64,000 nt of DNA from a virus. Numbering within the stretch: position 1 is the stretch's first letter; each line of letters starts with the position of its first letter. Positions 22,881-31,954 of the stretch are shown here, one piece after another. The DNA is taken from the IMG/VR virus record IMGVR_UViG_3300010430_000007, positions 62,001 to 126,000 of that record. One strand, 5' to 3'. The translations under genes were made by a program, and so were the position numbers. A model generated the notes under the pieces. That model made no database searches and was not told where the DNA came from. It worked only from the letters and a program-made list of their open reading frames with translations.

Positions 22881-22912
22881 AGAGTGTATCAATTTAGGTA
22901 CACTCTATTTAT
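22881..22912 (+). terminator. Rho-independent terminator
   Basis: AGAGTGTA (22881-22888) and TACACTCT (22899-22906) form an 8-bp stem, followed by ATTTATATTT. Confidence 0.7.
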
Positions 22913-22938
22913 ATTTGCAAGAAAGGAGAGACTTGCAT

Positions 22939-23538
22939 ATGACACAATTTTTACAAACAAGAGACCCAATTATTCAAGATATTTTATTAAACGCACAGCA
23001 GTTTGAGCGAAAAGTTTATATCATTGAAGAATTTGATAGAGAGTCTATTTTTAAAGTTATTAGAGCCATTGAAAAGATAGTTGAAGTTGATTCTTTTGAT
23101 GAGATTAAACCTGAAGACGCTGAACCGATTTGGCTAATGTTAGATTCGTATGGAGGATGCTTACATTCATGCTTTGGATTAATTTCTACAATTAGACGTT
23201 TTCAGAAAATTGGATATAAGTTTTATACTGTAGATATGGCTAGAAGTATGTCTGCTTCGTTTTATGTAGCTATGACTGGTGATAAAAGATTTGCATATGA
23301 ATTGTCTAGTTTAATGGTTCATGACCAAAGAGCGTTTGAATATGGATATAAAACAGTAAGAGATAAGAGAGTTGAACTTAAGGAATGGGAAAAAGAATGG
23401 AATATACTAATTGAACTAGTTGAAGAATACACTTTAATCACAAGAGAACAACTTGAATGGTATGTTGAGCGTGGATTAGACTGGAATATGACTTCACAAG
23501 AGGCAATAGAGCTTGGAGTCATCGACGAAATTCTATAG
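22939..23538 (+). CDS. ClpP-like serine protease (199 aa)
   Basis: AAAGGAGAG ten bases upstream sets the start at MTQFLQTRDPIIQDILLNAQ. IWLMLDSYGG (64-73) is the ClpP strand and oxyanion loop, ARSMSAS holds the nucleophile Ser103 (ClpP AASMGA), and LMVHDQ holds His128. The family's Asp is less certain. Phage ClpP-like enzymes usually mature capsids, but this gene is ten genes upstream of the capsid, so either a prohead protease or an intracellular regulator is possible. It is immediately followed by the 23550 gene with GGAGGAG between. Confidence 0.75.
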   Translation: MTQFLQTRDPIIQDILLNAQQFERKVYIIEEFDRESIFKVIRAIEKIVEVDSFDEIKPEDAEPIWLMLDSYGGCLHSCFGLISTIRRFQKIGYKFYTVDMARSMSASFYVAMTGDKRFAYELSSLMVHDQRAFEYGYKTVRDKRVELKEWEKEWNILIELVEEYTLITREQLEWYVERGLDWNMTSQEAIELGVIDEIL

Positions 23539-23549
23539 GAGGAGAGACT

Positions 23550-23918
23550 ATGGAAGATAGATTACAAAATAAAGAAATCGAAGCACAACAAGTGGAAATG
23601 ACTGAAGAAGATTTGATGAAGTTGTTAGCTGGCGGAGATTCAACTCAACAGCAGACTGAGTTTATTTTTCAACCAGTAGAGTTTGATGATGAGCAGTTAA
23701 ATGAAATTGTTAATACCAAAGAATTTATTGAAGGTTCTGCTATTGGAGCAAGATTAGCGGGAATCTACTGCACAATGACAAACTTGGGTGTTGATGTCAG
23801 AACAGTATCAGATTTATTAATTAATCTTCAAACGCTTGAGAAAAATCAAGAGTTACAGAAGGTGGTAAATGAAGGGTATAGATATCAATCGCAAGTAGGA
23901 AAACAACAGCAATTATAG
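23550..23918 (+). CDS. Hypothetical Gln/Glu-rich protein (122 aa)
   Basis: AGGAGGAGAG precedes the ATG (MEDRLQNKEIEAQQVEMTEE). The N-terminal 45 residues are Gln/Glu-rich and probably disordered; a hydrophobic helix (IGARLAGIYCTMTNLGVDVR) follows. It is paired with the ClpP-like gene and could be an adaptor or substrate; that is inference. Confidence 0.6.
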   Translation: MEDRLQNKEIEAQQVEMTEEDLMKLLAGGDSTQQQTEFIFQPVEFDDEQLNEIVNTKEFIEGSAIGARLAGIYCTMTNLGVDVRTVSDLLINLQTLEKNQELQKVVNEGYRYQSQVGKQQQL

Positions 23919-23924
23919 TTAACA

Positions 23925-24145
23925 ACATGTGGGAGACTAACCATCTCCCACTTACAATGAAATACGAATTTTATCGTACTTTTATACATATCTCAGGGAG
24001 GCTTTTACCGTTGTGTGAACTCTCTCTCCGACATTTCGGTGAGGGTAGCTTTGGGGTATGTATATGAGTATGATTGTAACACAGGATAGAGAATGCAACT
24101 CGAAAGCATAGCAACCTACTATGTTTCCTGTGTTTATTATAATAG
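23925..24145 (+). ncRNA. Structured RNA segment upstream of the HNH gene
   Basis: Three helices are visible: GTGGGAGA/TCTCCCAC just after the 23550 gene, a long imperfect hairpin closed by CTCTCTCCGA and TCGGTGAGGG around 24020-24050, and an outer 9-bp helix AACACAGGA/TCCTGTGTT enclosing ATGC/GCAT and CATAG/CTATG pairs (about 24078-24137). The last resembles a three-way junction. It precedes TTATTATAATA, so termination or a regulatory leader is possible. No known riboswitch consensus is recognised. Confidence 0.45.
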
Positions 24146-24170
24146 GGGATTATCTGAGGAGATGATTGGG

Positions 24171-25154
24171 ATGAAGAAGAAAACGGAAGAAGAGTTTGTA
24201 ACTGAATCTAAAAATATTCATGATGATTTTTATACTTATGACAAAGTAGAGTATATAAACACAAGAACCAAAGTTATAATAACATGTCCAGAGCATGGAG
24301 ATTTTAAACAAACTCCATCAAGCCACTTAAGTGGAAGTGGGTGCTCTGAATGTAGAAAGTCTAAACTTAGTAATAGATTTCGATTGAAAAAAGAAGATGT
24401 AATTGAAAATATAAAAACAGCGAATAGCAATATAGGTATAAAAGAGTTTGATTATTTAAATTGCAAAGTTAAAATACCTGTGTTTTGCAAAAAGTGTGGT
24501 TACGAATGGAGCACACAATATGGGGTATTATTAAATGGTCATGGCTGTCCAAAGTGTGCAGGGAATGTTAAAACCGAGTTTAAAGATTTGGAAGAGATTA
24601 TTAAAAATACAAAATTAAATGCAATTATATTAAGCAAAGAAAATGAATATAAAAATTCTTCAACCAAAGTTTTATTAAGTTGTAATATTTGTAACGAGTC
24701 TTGGAGCACTACATATTCAAAAATAAAATATGGATACGGCTGTCCAAAATGTTCATTAATAGGAAGAAGTGGCAAGAGGCACTATAACTACAATGAAAAT
24801 TTAACAAGAGAGCATAGAGAAGGAAAAAGACTTGGAGATGGTTCTGACAACCAAGATAAATGGAGAAGGAAAGTTTTTAAAAGAGATAAATACACTTGTT
24901 TTATTACAGGAAGAGCGGGAGGTTCGTTAAGAGCTCATCATTTAGACGGATACAATTGGAATGAAAATGGTAGATTTGACATAAATAATGGAATAACTTT
25001 AACATGTGAAATTCATAATGACTTCCATAGAATATATAAAAAAGGAAACAATACGAAGGAACAATTTGCAGAATATTGTAAAATATATCACAATATAAAT
25101 TTTGAAGAAAAATATAATGAGCTATTGAGTCAATATGAGAGAGGTGATTTATAA
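24171..25154 (+). CDS. HNH homing endonuclease with zinc-finger repeats (327 aa)
   Basis: GAGGAG before the ATG sets the start at MKKKTEEEFVTESKNIHDDF; the longer frame to 24093 reads through a structured RNA. Three treble-clef-like repeats come first: IITCPEHGDFKQTPSSHLSG then GCSEC, CKKCGYEWST then GCPKC, and CNICNESWST then GCPKC. The C-terminus is an HNH nuclease: FKRDKYTCFITGRAGGSLRA, HHLDGYNW, then NGITLTCEIHNDFHRIY. Free-standing HNH genes beside the terminase are common in Firmicutes phages, where they may spread by homing or help packaging. The stop overlaps the small-terminase start by one base. Confidence 0.85.
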   Translation: MKKKTEEEFVTESKNIHDDFYTYDKVEYINTRTKVIITCPEHGDFKQTPSSHLSGSGCSECRKSKLSNRFRLKKEDVIENIKTANSNIGIKEFDYLNCKVKIPVFCKKCGYEWSTQYGVLLNGHGCPKCAGNVKTEFKDLEEIIKNTKLNAIILSKENEYKNSSTKVLLSCNICNESWSTTYSKIKYGYGCPKCSLIGRSGKRHYNYNENLTREHREGKRLGDGSDNQDKWRRKVFKRDKYTCFITGRAGGSLRAHHLDGYNWNENGRFDINNGITLTCEIHNDFHRIYKKGNNTKEQFAEYCKIYHNINFEEKYNELLSQYERGDL

Positions 25155-26158
25155 TGGCTACTAAAGCACAAATAGATAAAGCAAAACAAACATTATTATT
25201 AGAAGACTATCAAATAATGAAACCAAATGAATTAAAGTGCATTTGCTGTGGTAAGACACGTAGCGTTTGGGAATCTTCAAATTGGATAATGTCAAATTCT
25301 CCTTTGCATAAAGGAAATGAAGCATTATACAAATGGAAGCCAAAAGACAAAGACCCAGAGACTAGAATGCAATCGTTTGCACCAACTTGTAGAAGATGTA
25401 TAGAAGGAATATATTTAAAAGACGCAGATTTGCCAGATTTAATAGAATCACTTAGAATACTTGATAAGCCATATAAAAAAGATATATGGGATAAAATAGT
25501 ATCTGAAAAAGGACATAGAATGAAGCCTATAAGTATGTTAGGTGAGTATAATAGCAATCTAATGATGAATCATAGGGATGAAACATTTAAAGATAGTGAT
25601 GACTATTCAGATGAAAACTCAAAAGTAGAAAGTTTTGATACAGACGGAACATTCCTTAAAAAACGTGAAAAAAAAGAAGCTGTAATGAGATGGGGAGTCA
25701 ATTGGACTGAATTTGAACTTATGAAACTTGAAGAATTTTATCATAACATGAAAAGAGCTAATAAGATAGAGACACCACAAGATGAGGATTATCTAAAAAA
25801 ACTAGCAAGACTATCGGTTAAAATCGATAATGCGTTAGATGGAGGAGACGGAAACCCAAAACAATTGGGAGACTTGTATTCTAAGTTTATGACAGATTCG
25901 AAATTTAGAGCAATGGATATGACAGACGCAGATAAACAGGGTGGAATTAGAACCTTTAGTCAAATATACGCAGAAGTAGAGTCTCCTGACTTTATTCCTC
26001 CTTGGGAAAAGTATGCTAAATTTTTAAATGTAGGTCAGGATTTAATAGACAAGACAATAATGCATATAGAAAACTTTACTCTAAGGTTTAATAATGCTGA
26101 AAGAATGGCGATGCCACCTGACAATACTCCTAAAAATGGAGATGATTTAGATGAGTAG
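25154..26158 (+). CDS. terS: Terminase small subunit, zinc-finger type (334 aa)
   Basis: The ATG overlaps the HNH stop (TAATG) behind GAGAGGTG. The N-terminus has CICCGKTR and CRRC, a Cys4 zinc finger for DNA recognition. The rest is helical and ends acidic. The end overlaps the large subunit start by 8 bases. Position and finger support a small terminase that recognises packaging sites; the sequence itself is not of a classic TerS family, so the name rests mainly on context. Confidence 0.7.
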   Translation: MATKAQIDKAKQTLLLEDYQIMKPNELKCICCGKTRSVWESSNWIMSNSPLHKGNEALYKWKPKDKDPETRMQSFAPTCRRCIEGIYLKDADLPDLIESLRILDKPYKKDIWDKIVSEKGHRMKPISMLGEYNSNLMMNHRDETFKDSDDYSDENSKVESFDTDGTFLKKREKKEAVMRWGVNWTEFELMKLEEFYHNMKRANKIETPQDEDYLKKLARLSVKIDNALDGGDGNPKQLGDLYSKFMTDSKFRAMDMTDADKQGGIRTFSQIYAEVESPDFIPPWEKYAKFLNVGQDLIDKTIMHIENFTLRFNNAERMAMPPDNTPKNGDDLDE

Positions 26159-27938
26159 TTTTTTAAACTTTTCAAAAAAAGACAGAAGTAAAAAAGACAG
26201 TGATTATAGTTATAATCCACAGAATATAGAAAATAGAAAAGTAAACGAACAACAACTAGAGGGATTTGAAAAAGTAAGAGATAAGTGGACTATGCTTTGT
26301 AGTTATTTCAGAAGATATCCAGACCATTTTTTAGATATGATACAGCCAGAAGACGCAAAAATAAAATTATATTGGTATCAAAGGATTTATCTTAGAATAA
26401 TATTTAGATATAGAAAAGTTTTTCTGACCGCAACACGTGGTACTTCTAAATCTTTTTTATTGAACTTAGCATTTGTGTTGCTGTGTATAATGTTCCCACG
26501 GACTAAATTGTTCACTACCGCCGTCGGAAAAGAGCAAGCCGCAAAAATAACCCAAGAATGTTTAGATGACATTTTTGAATTCTATCCTCTGTTGAGAAAA
26601 GAAATTAAAACATATACTGCAAGTAAAGATTACACCAAATTGGTATTCTATAATGGAAGTAAGTATGATGTTGTACAAATGAGGGATTCTACTCGTGGTG
26701 GTAGAAGAAACGGTGGTTCAATAGAAGAAATTTGCGATAAGAAATTTGATGGGGATATGTTGAATGCAGTAGTTATTCCATTAATGGCTAATGATAGAGT
26801 TGCAATGTGTGGTAAAGTAGACCCAAATGAAGTACACAAGAGAGAAATATATATAACAACCGCATCAACAAAACAACAGTTTGCTTATGAAAAAGTATGC
26901 GAGATAATGTCTGATATGATAAATGGCTCTTCCGCATTTTGCTTTGGAAACTCATATGAATTGCCTTGTCTGTATGGGCAGTTGGACATAGATTTTATAG
27001 AGGAAAAAAGAGAGTCTCCAACTTATAGTATACTAGATTTTATGAGAGAATATGAGTCAATTTATACTGGTTCGAACTCAGACAGTTTGGTTTCAGATGA
27101 CAAGCTTAGAAAATGCAGAATTGTAAAGAATGCTGAATGGGAGCATTGTGGAGACAAGAATGTAGATTATGTATTAGCTTATGACGTATCTCGTAACGAA
27201 GGCGATGAAAATGCATTATCTGCCCTTGTTGTAATAAAAATAACTAGAAGTGGCAATAAGTATATAAAAGAAGTTGTTAATATATTTTCAATGGAAGGTC
27301 AACATGATACTTGGCAAGCAAAATTTTTAAAAGATAAAGTAAGAGACTTTGAGGCTAGGATACTTGTAATTGACGCAAACGGCATAGGTTCGGGAGTTGT
27401 TGACCAGCTTGTATTAGATTTAGATGATGGGAATCCACCTTATAAAGTAGTAAATGACGAAAAAGAACAGTGGAAAAGATATGAATCACCAGATGGAATT
27501 CCGGTGGTGTTTGCATTAAAAGCCCAAAATAAAGAAACTAAAAACAGCGACATGATTAACCATTTTATGAAGTTATTTAATAAACTAGATGTTGGATTGT
27601 TAATTTCACCACATGAAGGAATCAAAGAGTTAGAAAAGAAAAGAAGAAAGAGATTTTCAGAAGATGAATCTGAAGAACGAGCTATAGCTGAAATTCCGTA
27701 TATATTAACAAACCTGCTATCAGAAGAGATAATGAACTTAAGATATAAACAAAAAGGAAATTCAACAGAAGTGGAGAGAGTGTCTAGGAGAATTCCTAAA
27801 GATAAGTTTTCTGCACTGCTATATGGTTTATTTTGGATTCATTTGCAGGAAAGAGAATTTAGAATAGCAAAAAAATCATCATTTGATGTATCAAAATTAG
27901 TAGGTGTAATGAAAACACCTAACTTAAGAAAAAGATAA
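26151..27938 (+). CDS. terL: Terminase large subunit (595 aa)
   Basis: An adenine-nucleotide Walker A variant TATRGTSKS (residues 93-101) follows WYQRIYLRIIFRYRKVFL, as in phage packaging ATPases. MRDSTRGGRRNGG and SIEEICD fit the region leading to Walker B. The C-terminal RNase H-like nuclease is marked by VLAYDVSRNEGDENALS (Asp345) and LVIDANGIGSG (Asp408). Length is normal. It packages DNA through the portal and cuts concatemers, probably with the 25154 product. Confidence 0.9.
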   Translation: MSSFLNFSKKDRSKKDSDYSYNPQNIENRKVNEQQLEGFEKVRDKWTMLCSYFRRYPDHFLDMIQPEDAKIKLYWYQRIYLRIIFRYRKVFLTATRGTSKSFLLNLAFVLLCIMFPRTKLFTTAVGKEQAAKITQECLDDIFEFYPLLRKEIKTYTASKDYTKLVFYNGSKYDVVQMRDSTRGGRRNGGSIEEICDKKFDGDMLNAVVIPLMANDRVAMCGKVDPNEVHKREIYITTASTKQQFAYEKVCEIMSDMINGSSAFCFGNSYELPCLYGQLDIDFIEEKRESPTYSILDFMREYESIYTGSNSDSLVSDDKLRKCRIVKNAEWEHCGDKNVDYVLAYDVSRNEGDENALSALVVIKITRSGNKYIKEVVNIFSMEGQHDTWQAKFLKDKVRDFEARILVIDANGIGSGVVDQLVLDLDDGNPPYKVVNDEKEQWKRYESPDGIPVVFALKAQNKETKNSDMINHFMKLFNKLDVGLLISPHEGIKELEKKRRKRFSEDESEERAIAEIPYILTNLLSEEIMNLRYKQKGNSTEVERVSRRIPKDKFSALLYGLFWIHLQEREFRIAKKSSFDVSKLVGVMKTPNLRKR

Positions 27939-27963
27939 TATTTAATTATAAGGAGGTGAGGTT

Positions 27964-29514
27964 ATGGTAGACCTCGATAGATTCAGGTCTCAATTCCGAA
28001 CCACTGAAGAATATGATGAGTTCTGCGATAAGGTAAGCAATAAATTTGTAAAGCTTGCAAAAATGATAAAGTCAGATATGGCTATCAGAAAAGATACTAA
28101 AACTTACTTTACAAAAGTTAAAAAAGAAGAAGTAATCAAATGGATTCAAAAGCCTGAGAATTACGAAAAACAACTTCGTGACCTATTCATTGGAATGTAC
28201 ACTCAAAGTACACACTTTAGAAGATTGGTAAATTATTTTGCACATATGGGAGTTGACTCCGCATACTCACTAGAACAATACAAGGTTTCATTGGACACTT
28301 CTAAAATAAACAAAAGGACTTTCAAAAAGGTTTATGAAGACCACTTATCACTTTTAGATGTGATGAGTATAGAACATGAGTATAAAAAAATAAAAGAACA
28401 GCTTTGGATTACTGGTATCTATTATGGATACGAAAGAAAGACAGAGAACTCGTATTTTATAAAAATGCTTGACCCAGATTATTGTAGAATAAATGGTATA
28501 ATTGATGGTTGTTATGTGTATCAATTTAACTTCGCATATTTTGATTCAAGACTAGAAGAACTAGAGAGTTTTCCAATTGAATTTAAGACAAAATACGACA
28601 ATTACAGAAAAGGTAAGGACACTACTTCAAGAGGTAGAAATAAATCAGTAGATGATTACCAGTGGCAAGATGTTAGTCCAGAAAACTCTATTTGTATGAA
28701 GCTAGACGAAACTATTGATTATATTGCACCTCCATTCACTGGATTGATTTTAGATATTTATGATATCCAAGATTATAAAGAACTTAAAAAAGCTAAAGAA
28801 GAGTTGCAAAATTACGGATTGTTCATTGGTAAAATACCATTGAATGATAAGTCTGGAAACCCCGATGAGTTTTTACTTTCTCTTGATACGGCTATTGAGT
28901 TTGGAAATAAGTTTTCATCATCATTGCCAGACCAAGTTGGGTTTGCACTTTCTGTATATAGCGATGTAACATATGAGAAAATGGCTGATAGTGCGTCACA
29001 AGACAAAAACTCTGTATCTGAAGCTGAAAAGGCGTTATGGGATGCGGCAGGTGTAAATCAAAATATGTTCAGTGGGGAAGCTAAAACAGAAGGCACACTA
29101 GCATTTAGTGTTAAGACGGACGAATCTGATACATTCTCAATCAATAGGCAGTTTGAACGTTGGGTTAATAGAAAGTTTAAATATGAGTTTGAGAACAGAA
29201 AATGGCTATTTGCTTTTAAATTCTTAGATGTAACTATCTATAACTACAAAGAGAAGTTTGCTCAATATAAACAAGCTGTGGAAAAAGGAGCTCCATATAA
29301 AATTGAATTAATGGGATGTTTGGGTCACACACCTTCTTCTGTAATTGGGAAGTCGTTCTTAGAATCAGAAGTTTTAGACTTAAATAGTTTATGGATTCCG
29401 CCTATGCAATCATCTGTAATGAGTGGGAGTTCAGATAATGTTCCAAATAGACCAACGAAAGAAGATACTGATAATGGAACAGCACCAAGCTCTGGCACGG
29501 ACGGTGGTGAATAA
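27964..29514 (+). CDS. Portal protein (516 aa)
   Basis: AAGGAGGTGAGG precedes the ATG. The start MVDLDRFRSQFRTTEEYDEF leads to a long alpha/beta body with the portal-type segment AAGVNQNMFSGEAKTEGTLA followed by SVKTDESDTFSINRQFERWV. It lies directly after TerL, has the usual portal size, and ends in a low-complexity Thr/Asp/Gly tail. It forms the dodecameric DNA gate of the capsid. Confidence 0.85.
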   Translation: MVDLDRFRSQFRTTEEYDEFCDKVSNKFVKLAKMIKSDMAIRKDTKTYFTKVKKEEVIKWIQKPENYEKQLRDLFIGMYTQSTHFRRLVNYFAHMGVDSAYSLEQYKVSLDTSKINKRTFKKVYEDHLSLLDVMSIEHEYKKIKEQLWITGIYYGYERKTENSYFIKMLDPDYCRINGIIDGCYVYQFNFAYFDSRLEELESFPIEFKTKYDNYRKGKDTTSRGRNKSVDDYQWQDVSPENSICMKLDETIDYIAPPFTGLILDIYDIQDYKELKKAKEELQNYGLFIGKIPLNDKSGNPDEFLLSLDTAIEFGNKFSSSLPDQVGFALSVYSDVTYEKMADSASQDKNSVSEAEKALWDAAGVNQNMFSGEAKTEGTLAFSVKTDESDTFSINRQFERWVNRKFKYEFENRKWLFAFKFLDVTIYNYKEKFAQYKQAVEKGAPYKIELMGCLGHTPSSVIGKSFLESEVLDLNSLWIPPMQSSVMSGSSDNVPNRPTKEDTDNGTAPSSGTDGGE

Positions 29515-29515
29515 T

Positions 29516-29692
29516 ATGATTATTATGTGTAGTGATAAAGACACTATTAAAAAATTAGAAGCTATGGGATATAAGTCTTTTAATAAAAATAGTGACATTG
29601 TTCAATTTATGGTTCCGGAAAGTATAGATAAAATGAGTTTTGATAACGAAATCTCTTCCAAGATTTTGTTTACAAATAAAATGAAGTTTTAA
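29516..29692 (+). CDS. Small hypothetical protein (58 aa)
   Basis: The start MIIMCSDKDTIKKLEAMGYK follows GGTGGTG within the end of the portal gene; an earlier in-frame start has no site. This short protein often accompanies portals in related phages by position only. Function is unknown. Confidence 0.55.
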   Translation: MIIMCSDKDTIKKLEAMGYKSFNKNSDIVQFMVPESIDKMSFDNEISSKILFTNKMKF

Positions 29693-29696
29693 TAAA

Positions 29697-29760
29697 TAGA
29701 GGTTATGGCTTGTCGTGATGATAACCCCTCTAACCTCTCATTATTTTTACAATGAGAGGT
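29697..29760 (+). other. Paired hairpins upstream of the GIY-YIG gene
   Basis: GAGG/CCTC bounds a first stem (about 29700-29731), followed by ACCTCTCATT and AATGAGAGGT, a perfect 10-bp stem around a T-rich loop. The second arm holds the ribosome site (GAGAGG) of the next gene, so the hairpin could hide it. Such structures often precede inserted homing genes. Confidence 0.55.
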
Positions 29761-29769
29761 ATTAAATAT

Positions 29770-30714
29770 ATGAATAAAACAGAAGAATTTAAATTAAAAC
29801 TACAAGCAGAGCAGGGTGAATTATATAAAAAAATAAAAATATGCGGTGAATATTTAAACATAAAAACAAAAATTCCAGTTACCACAAAATATGGCGAGTG
29901 CTTGAGCACTCCTGATAATTTATTAAAAGGCAAGTTTCCAAGTATAAGTAGTGCACTTGATAAAAATTTTTATTTTTTAAATCAAGCAATTGAAGTTCAT
30001 GGAAATTTATACGACTATTCCAAAGTAAAATATATAGATGCACATACAAAAATTAAGATTATATGCCATAAACATGGCGAATTCAGTCAATCTCCAACAA
30101 GCCACTTGAGCGGTAATGGGTGCAGTCGTTGTGCAAATGAGTTGTTATCTGAAAGATTGAAGAGTAATAGTGATGATTTTATAAAAAAAGCTAAGTTAAT
30201 TCATGGTGATAAATATGACTATTCAAAAGTTAACTACACAAAAAGTAATAAAAAAGTTTGTATAATCTGTTCTATACATGGAGAGTTTTGGCAAACTCCA
30301 GACAATCATTTATCTGGATATAATTGTAAAAAATGTGGGTCGGAAACTTATAACAAAGGAATGTTTGGCGGATATAATATAAAAATAGCAAACAGAAACA
30401 AAGAAGAAATGTCTAATCTTGAATCAACAATCTATATTATAAAATGTTTTAATGAGAATGAAAATTTTTATAAAATTGGAATAACGACAAAGCCTATATC
30501 CGTTAGGTTTGACAGTAAACACGCTATGCCTTATGATTATACAATTATTATGATGTATAATAAAAACCTTTATGATGCTATAAAAATTGAAGATATTCTT
30601 CATAGTATTCATAGTTCATATTCATATAAGCCACAAAATAAATTTAGTGGATGGACAGAATGTTTTTTACAGATAAATAAGAAGAAAATAGAGGAGGTGA
30701 TTCGTGTTGGATAA
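29770..30714 (+). CDS. GIY-YIG/T5orf172-type homing endonuclease with zinc-finger repeats (314 aa)
   Basis: The start MNKTEEFKLKLQAEQGELYK follows GAGAGG. Two zinc-finger repeats, IICHKHGEFSQSPTSHLSGN then GCSRC, and CSIHGEFWQTPDNHLSGYNC then KKC, are close relatives of those in the HNH protein. The C-terminus has STIYIIKCFNENENFYKIGI followed by TTKPISVRF and KIEDILHSIH, a GIY-YIG-like nuclease of the T5orf172 kind. It is inserted between portal and prohead genes and overlaps the next start by 11 bases. Confidence 0.8.
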   Translation: MNKTEEFKLKLQAEQGELYKKIKICGEYLNIKTKIPVTTKYGECLSTPDNLLKGKFPSISSALDKNFYFLNQAIEVHGNLYDYSKVKYIDAHTKIKIICHKHGEFSQSPTSHLSGNGCSRCANELLSERLKSNSDDFIKKAKLIHGDKYDYSKVNYTKSNKKVCIICSIHGEFWQTPDNHLSGYNCKKCGSETYNKGMFGGYNIKIANRNKEEMSNLESTIYIIKCFNENENFYKIGITTKPISVRFDSKHAMPYDYTIIMMYNKNLYDAIKIEDILHSIHSSYSYKPQNKFSGWTECFLQINKKKIEEVIRVG

Positions 30715-31939
30715 AATAAAATTTGAAGCAAATATAGATGTAAAATCTATCGAGAAATTAAACAGTGAATTTTCTATAGCAAAAGCTTATATTATGTATC
30801 ATGGAGATAACAGAAATAATAGCAGTATGTCAAAAGAAGTTGTTGAAAAAGCTTTACCTACAATCTATAACGTTCCAGTTATCGGAGAGTTTATAGAAAA
30901 GAAAGAAGATTTTGGTGGACATGGCGGAAAAATTATTATCTCAGGTGAAGGGATAGAATACGTACAGACTACAGTTCCATTTGGAGTATTGCCTGAATCT
31001 GCGAATCCAAGATGGGAAATGATTACACATGAAGATGGTGAAGAAAAAGAATATTTAGTTGCAGACATCATTCTTTGGTCTGGAAGATACAAAGAGTTAG
31101 ATGTGACTATAGAAGAATATTCTCAGCAAAGCATGGAAATAAACATTGGAAAAGGCGACTTTAATCAAGATGGAGTATTTGTCATTGACGAATTTGAATT
31201 CTCAGCACTATGTTTATTAGGGTTAGATGTGGAGCCATGTTTCGAAGAAAGTAAAATTGTTACTTATTCAATAGATGAATTCAAAACTGAAATGGATTTA
31301 TTTATGAGTAGATATAAAGAATTTAAAAATGAAAGAAAGGAGCTTGTTATGGAAGACTTGAAAGAGTTCGAAGTTGAAACATCTGATGAAGTTGTAGAAT
31401 CACAAGAAACTGAAGAAACAGTTGCTGATGTTGAAACTGAAGAAAAATTTGAAGAAAATTCTAACACAGAAGAAACAGTGGAAGTTGCTGAAGAAACTGT
31501 AGAGGAAACTACTGAAGAAGTCTTCGAAGAAACTGTAGAATCAGATACTAACGAGGAAACTCAAGTAGAGGAAGACTACAAGGTTCTTTATGAAGATTTA
31601 AAATTAGAGTTTGACACACTAAAAGCTGATAATGAAAAAGTAGTTGAAGAATTAAATTCTTACAAATTAAAAGAAAGAGAAGAAGCTGAATCTGAAATTT
31701 TCAGTCAGTACGAAGAATCATTAAGCGGAAATGCTGAATTTGATGCATTAAAAGAGAAATCAAGTGATTATTCATTAGTTGACTTAGAAAAAGAATTAGC
31801 TTTAATCTATGTGAAATCTAACAATGCATTCACTAAAAAGGATAGCAAAAAAGATTCACTTGTTGTTGAAAAATTCAGTAAAAAAGAAGAGAAGTCTGAA
31901 TCACGTTACGGTGATTTATTCGAAAAACATGGAAAATAA
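30704..31939 (+). CDS. Prohead protease/scaffold fusion-type protein (411 aa)
   Basis: GAGGAGG precedes a GTG at 30704 (a TTG follows at once). The N-terminal 200 residues contain MYHGDNRNNSSMSKEVVEKA and IYNVPVIGEFIE with DFGGHGG, a combination found in prohead proteins of Firmicutes phages encoded between portal and capsid. From about residue 210 the sequence is very acidic (repeated EETVE) with a coiled coil, the hallmark of scaffolds. It likely guides capsid assembly and is removed. Catalytic residues are not clear, so the protease part is tentative. Confidence 0.7.
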   Translation: MLDKIKFEANIDVKSIEKLNSEFSIAKAYIMYHGDNRNNSSMSKEVVEKALPTIYNVPVIGEFIEKKEDFGGHGGKIIISGEGIEYVQTTVPFGVLPESANPRWEMITHEDGEEKEYLVADIILWSGRYKELDVTIEEYSQQSMEINIGKGDFNQDGVFVIDEFEFSALCLLGLDVEPCFEESKIVTYSIDEFKTEMDLFMSRYKEFKNERKELVMEDLKEFEVETSDEVVESQETEETVADVETEEKFEENSNTEETVEVAEETVEETTEEVFEETVESDTNEETQVEEDYKVLYEDLKLEFDTLKADNEKVVEELNSYKLKEREEAESEIFSQYEESLSGNAEFDALKEKSSDYSLVDLEKELALIYVKSNNAFTKKDSKKDSLVVEKFSKKEEKSESRYGDLFEKHGK

Positions 31940-31954
31940 TAGGAGGAATATATT

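Noticed and set aside
24093-24170. N-terminal extension of the HNH protein.
   Set aside because: It translates a strongly paired RNA and has no ribosome site; GAGGAG precedes the ATG at 24171.
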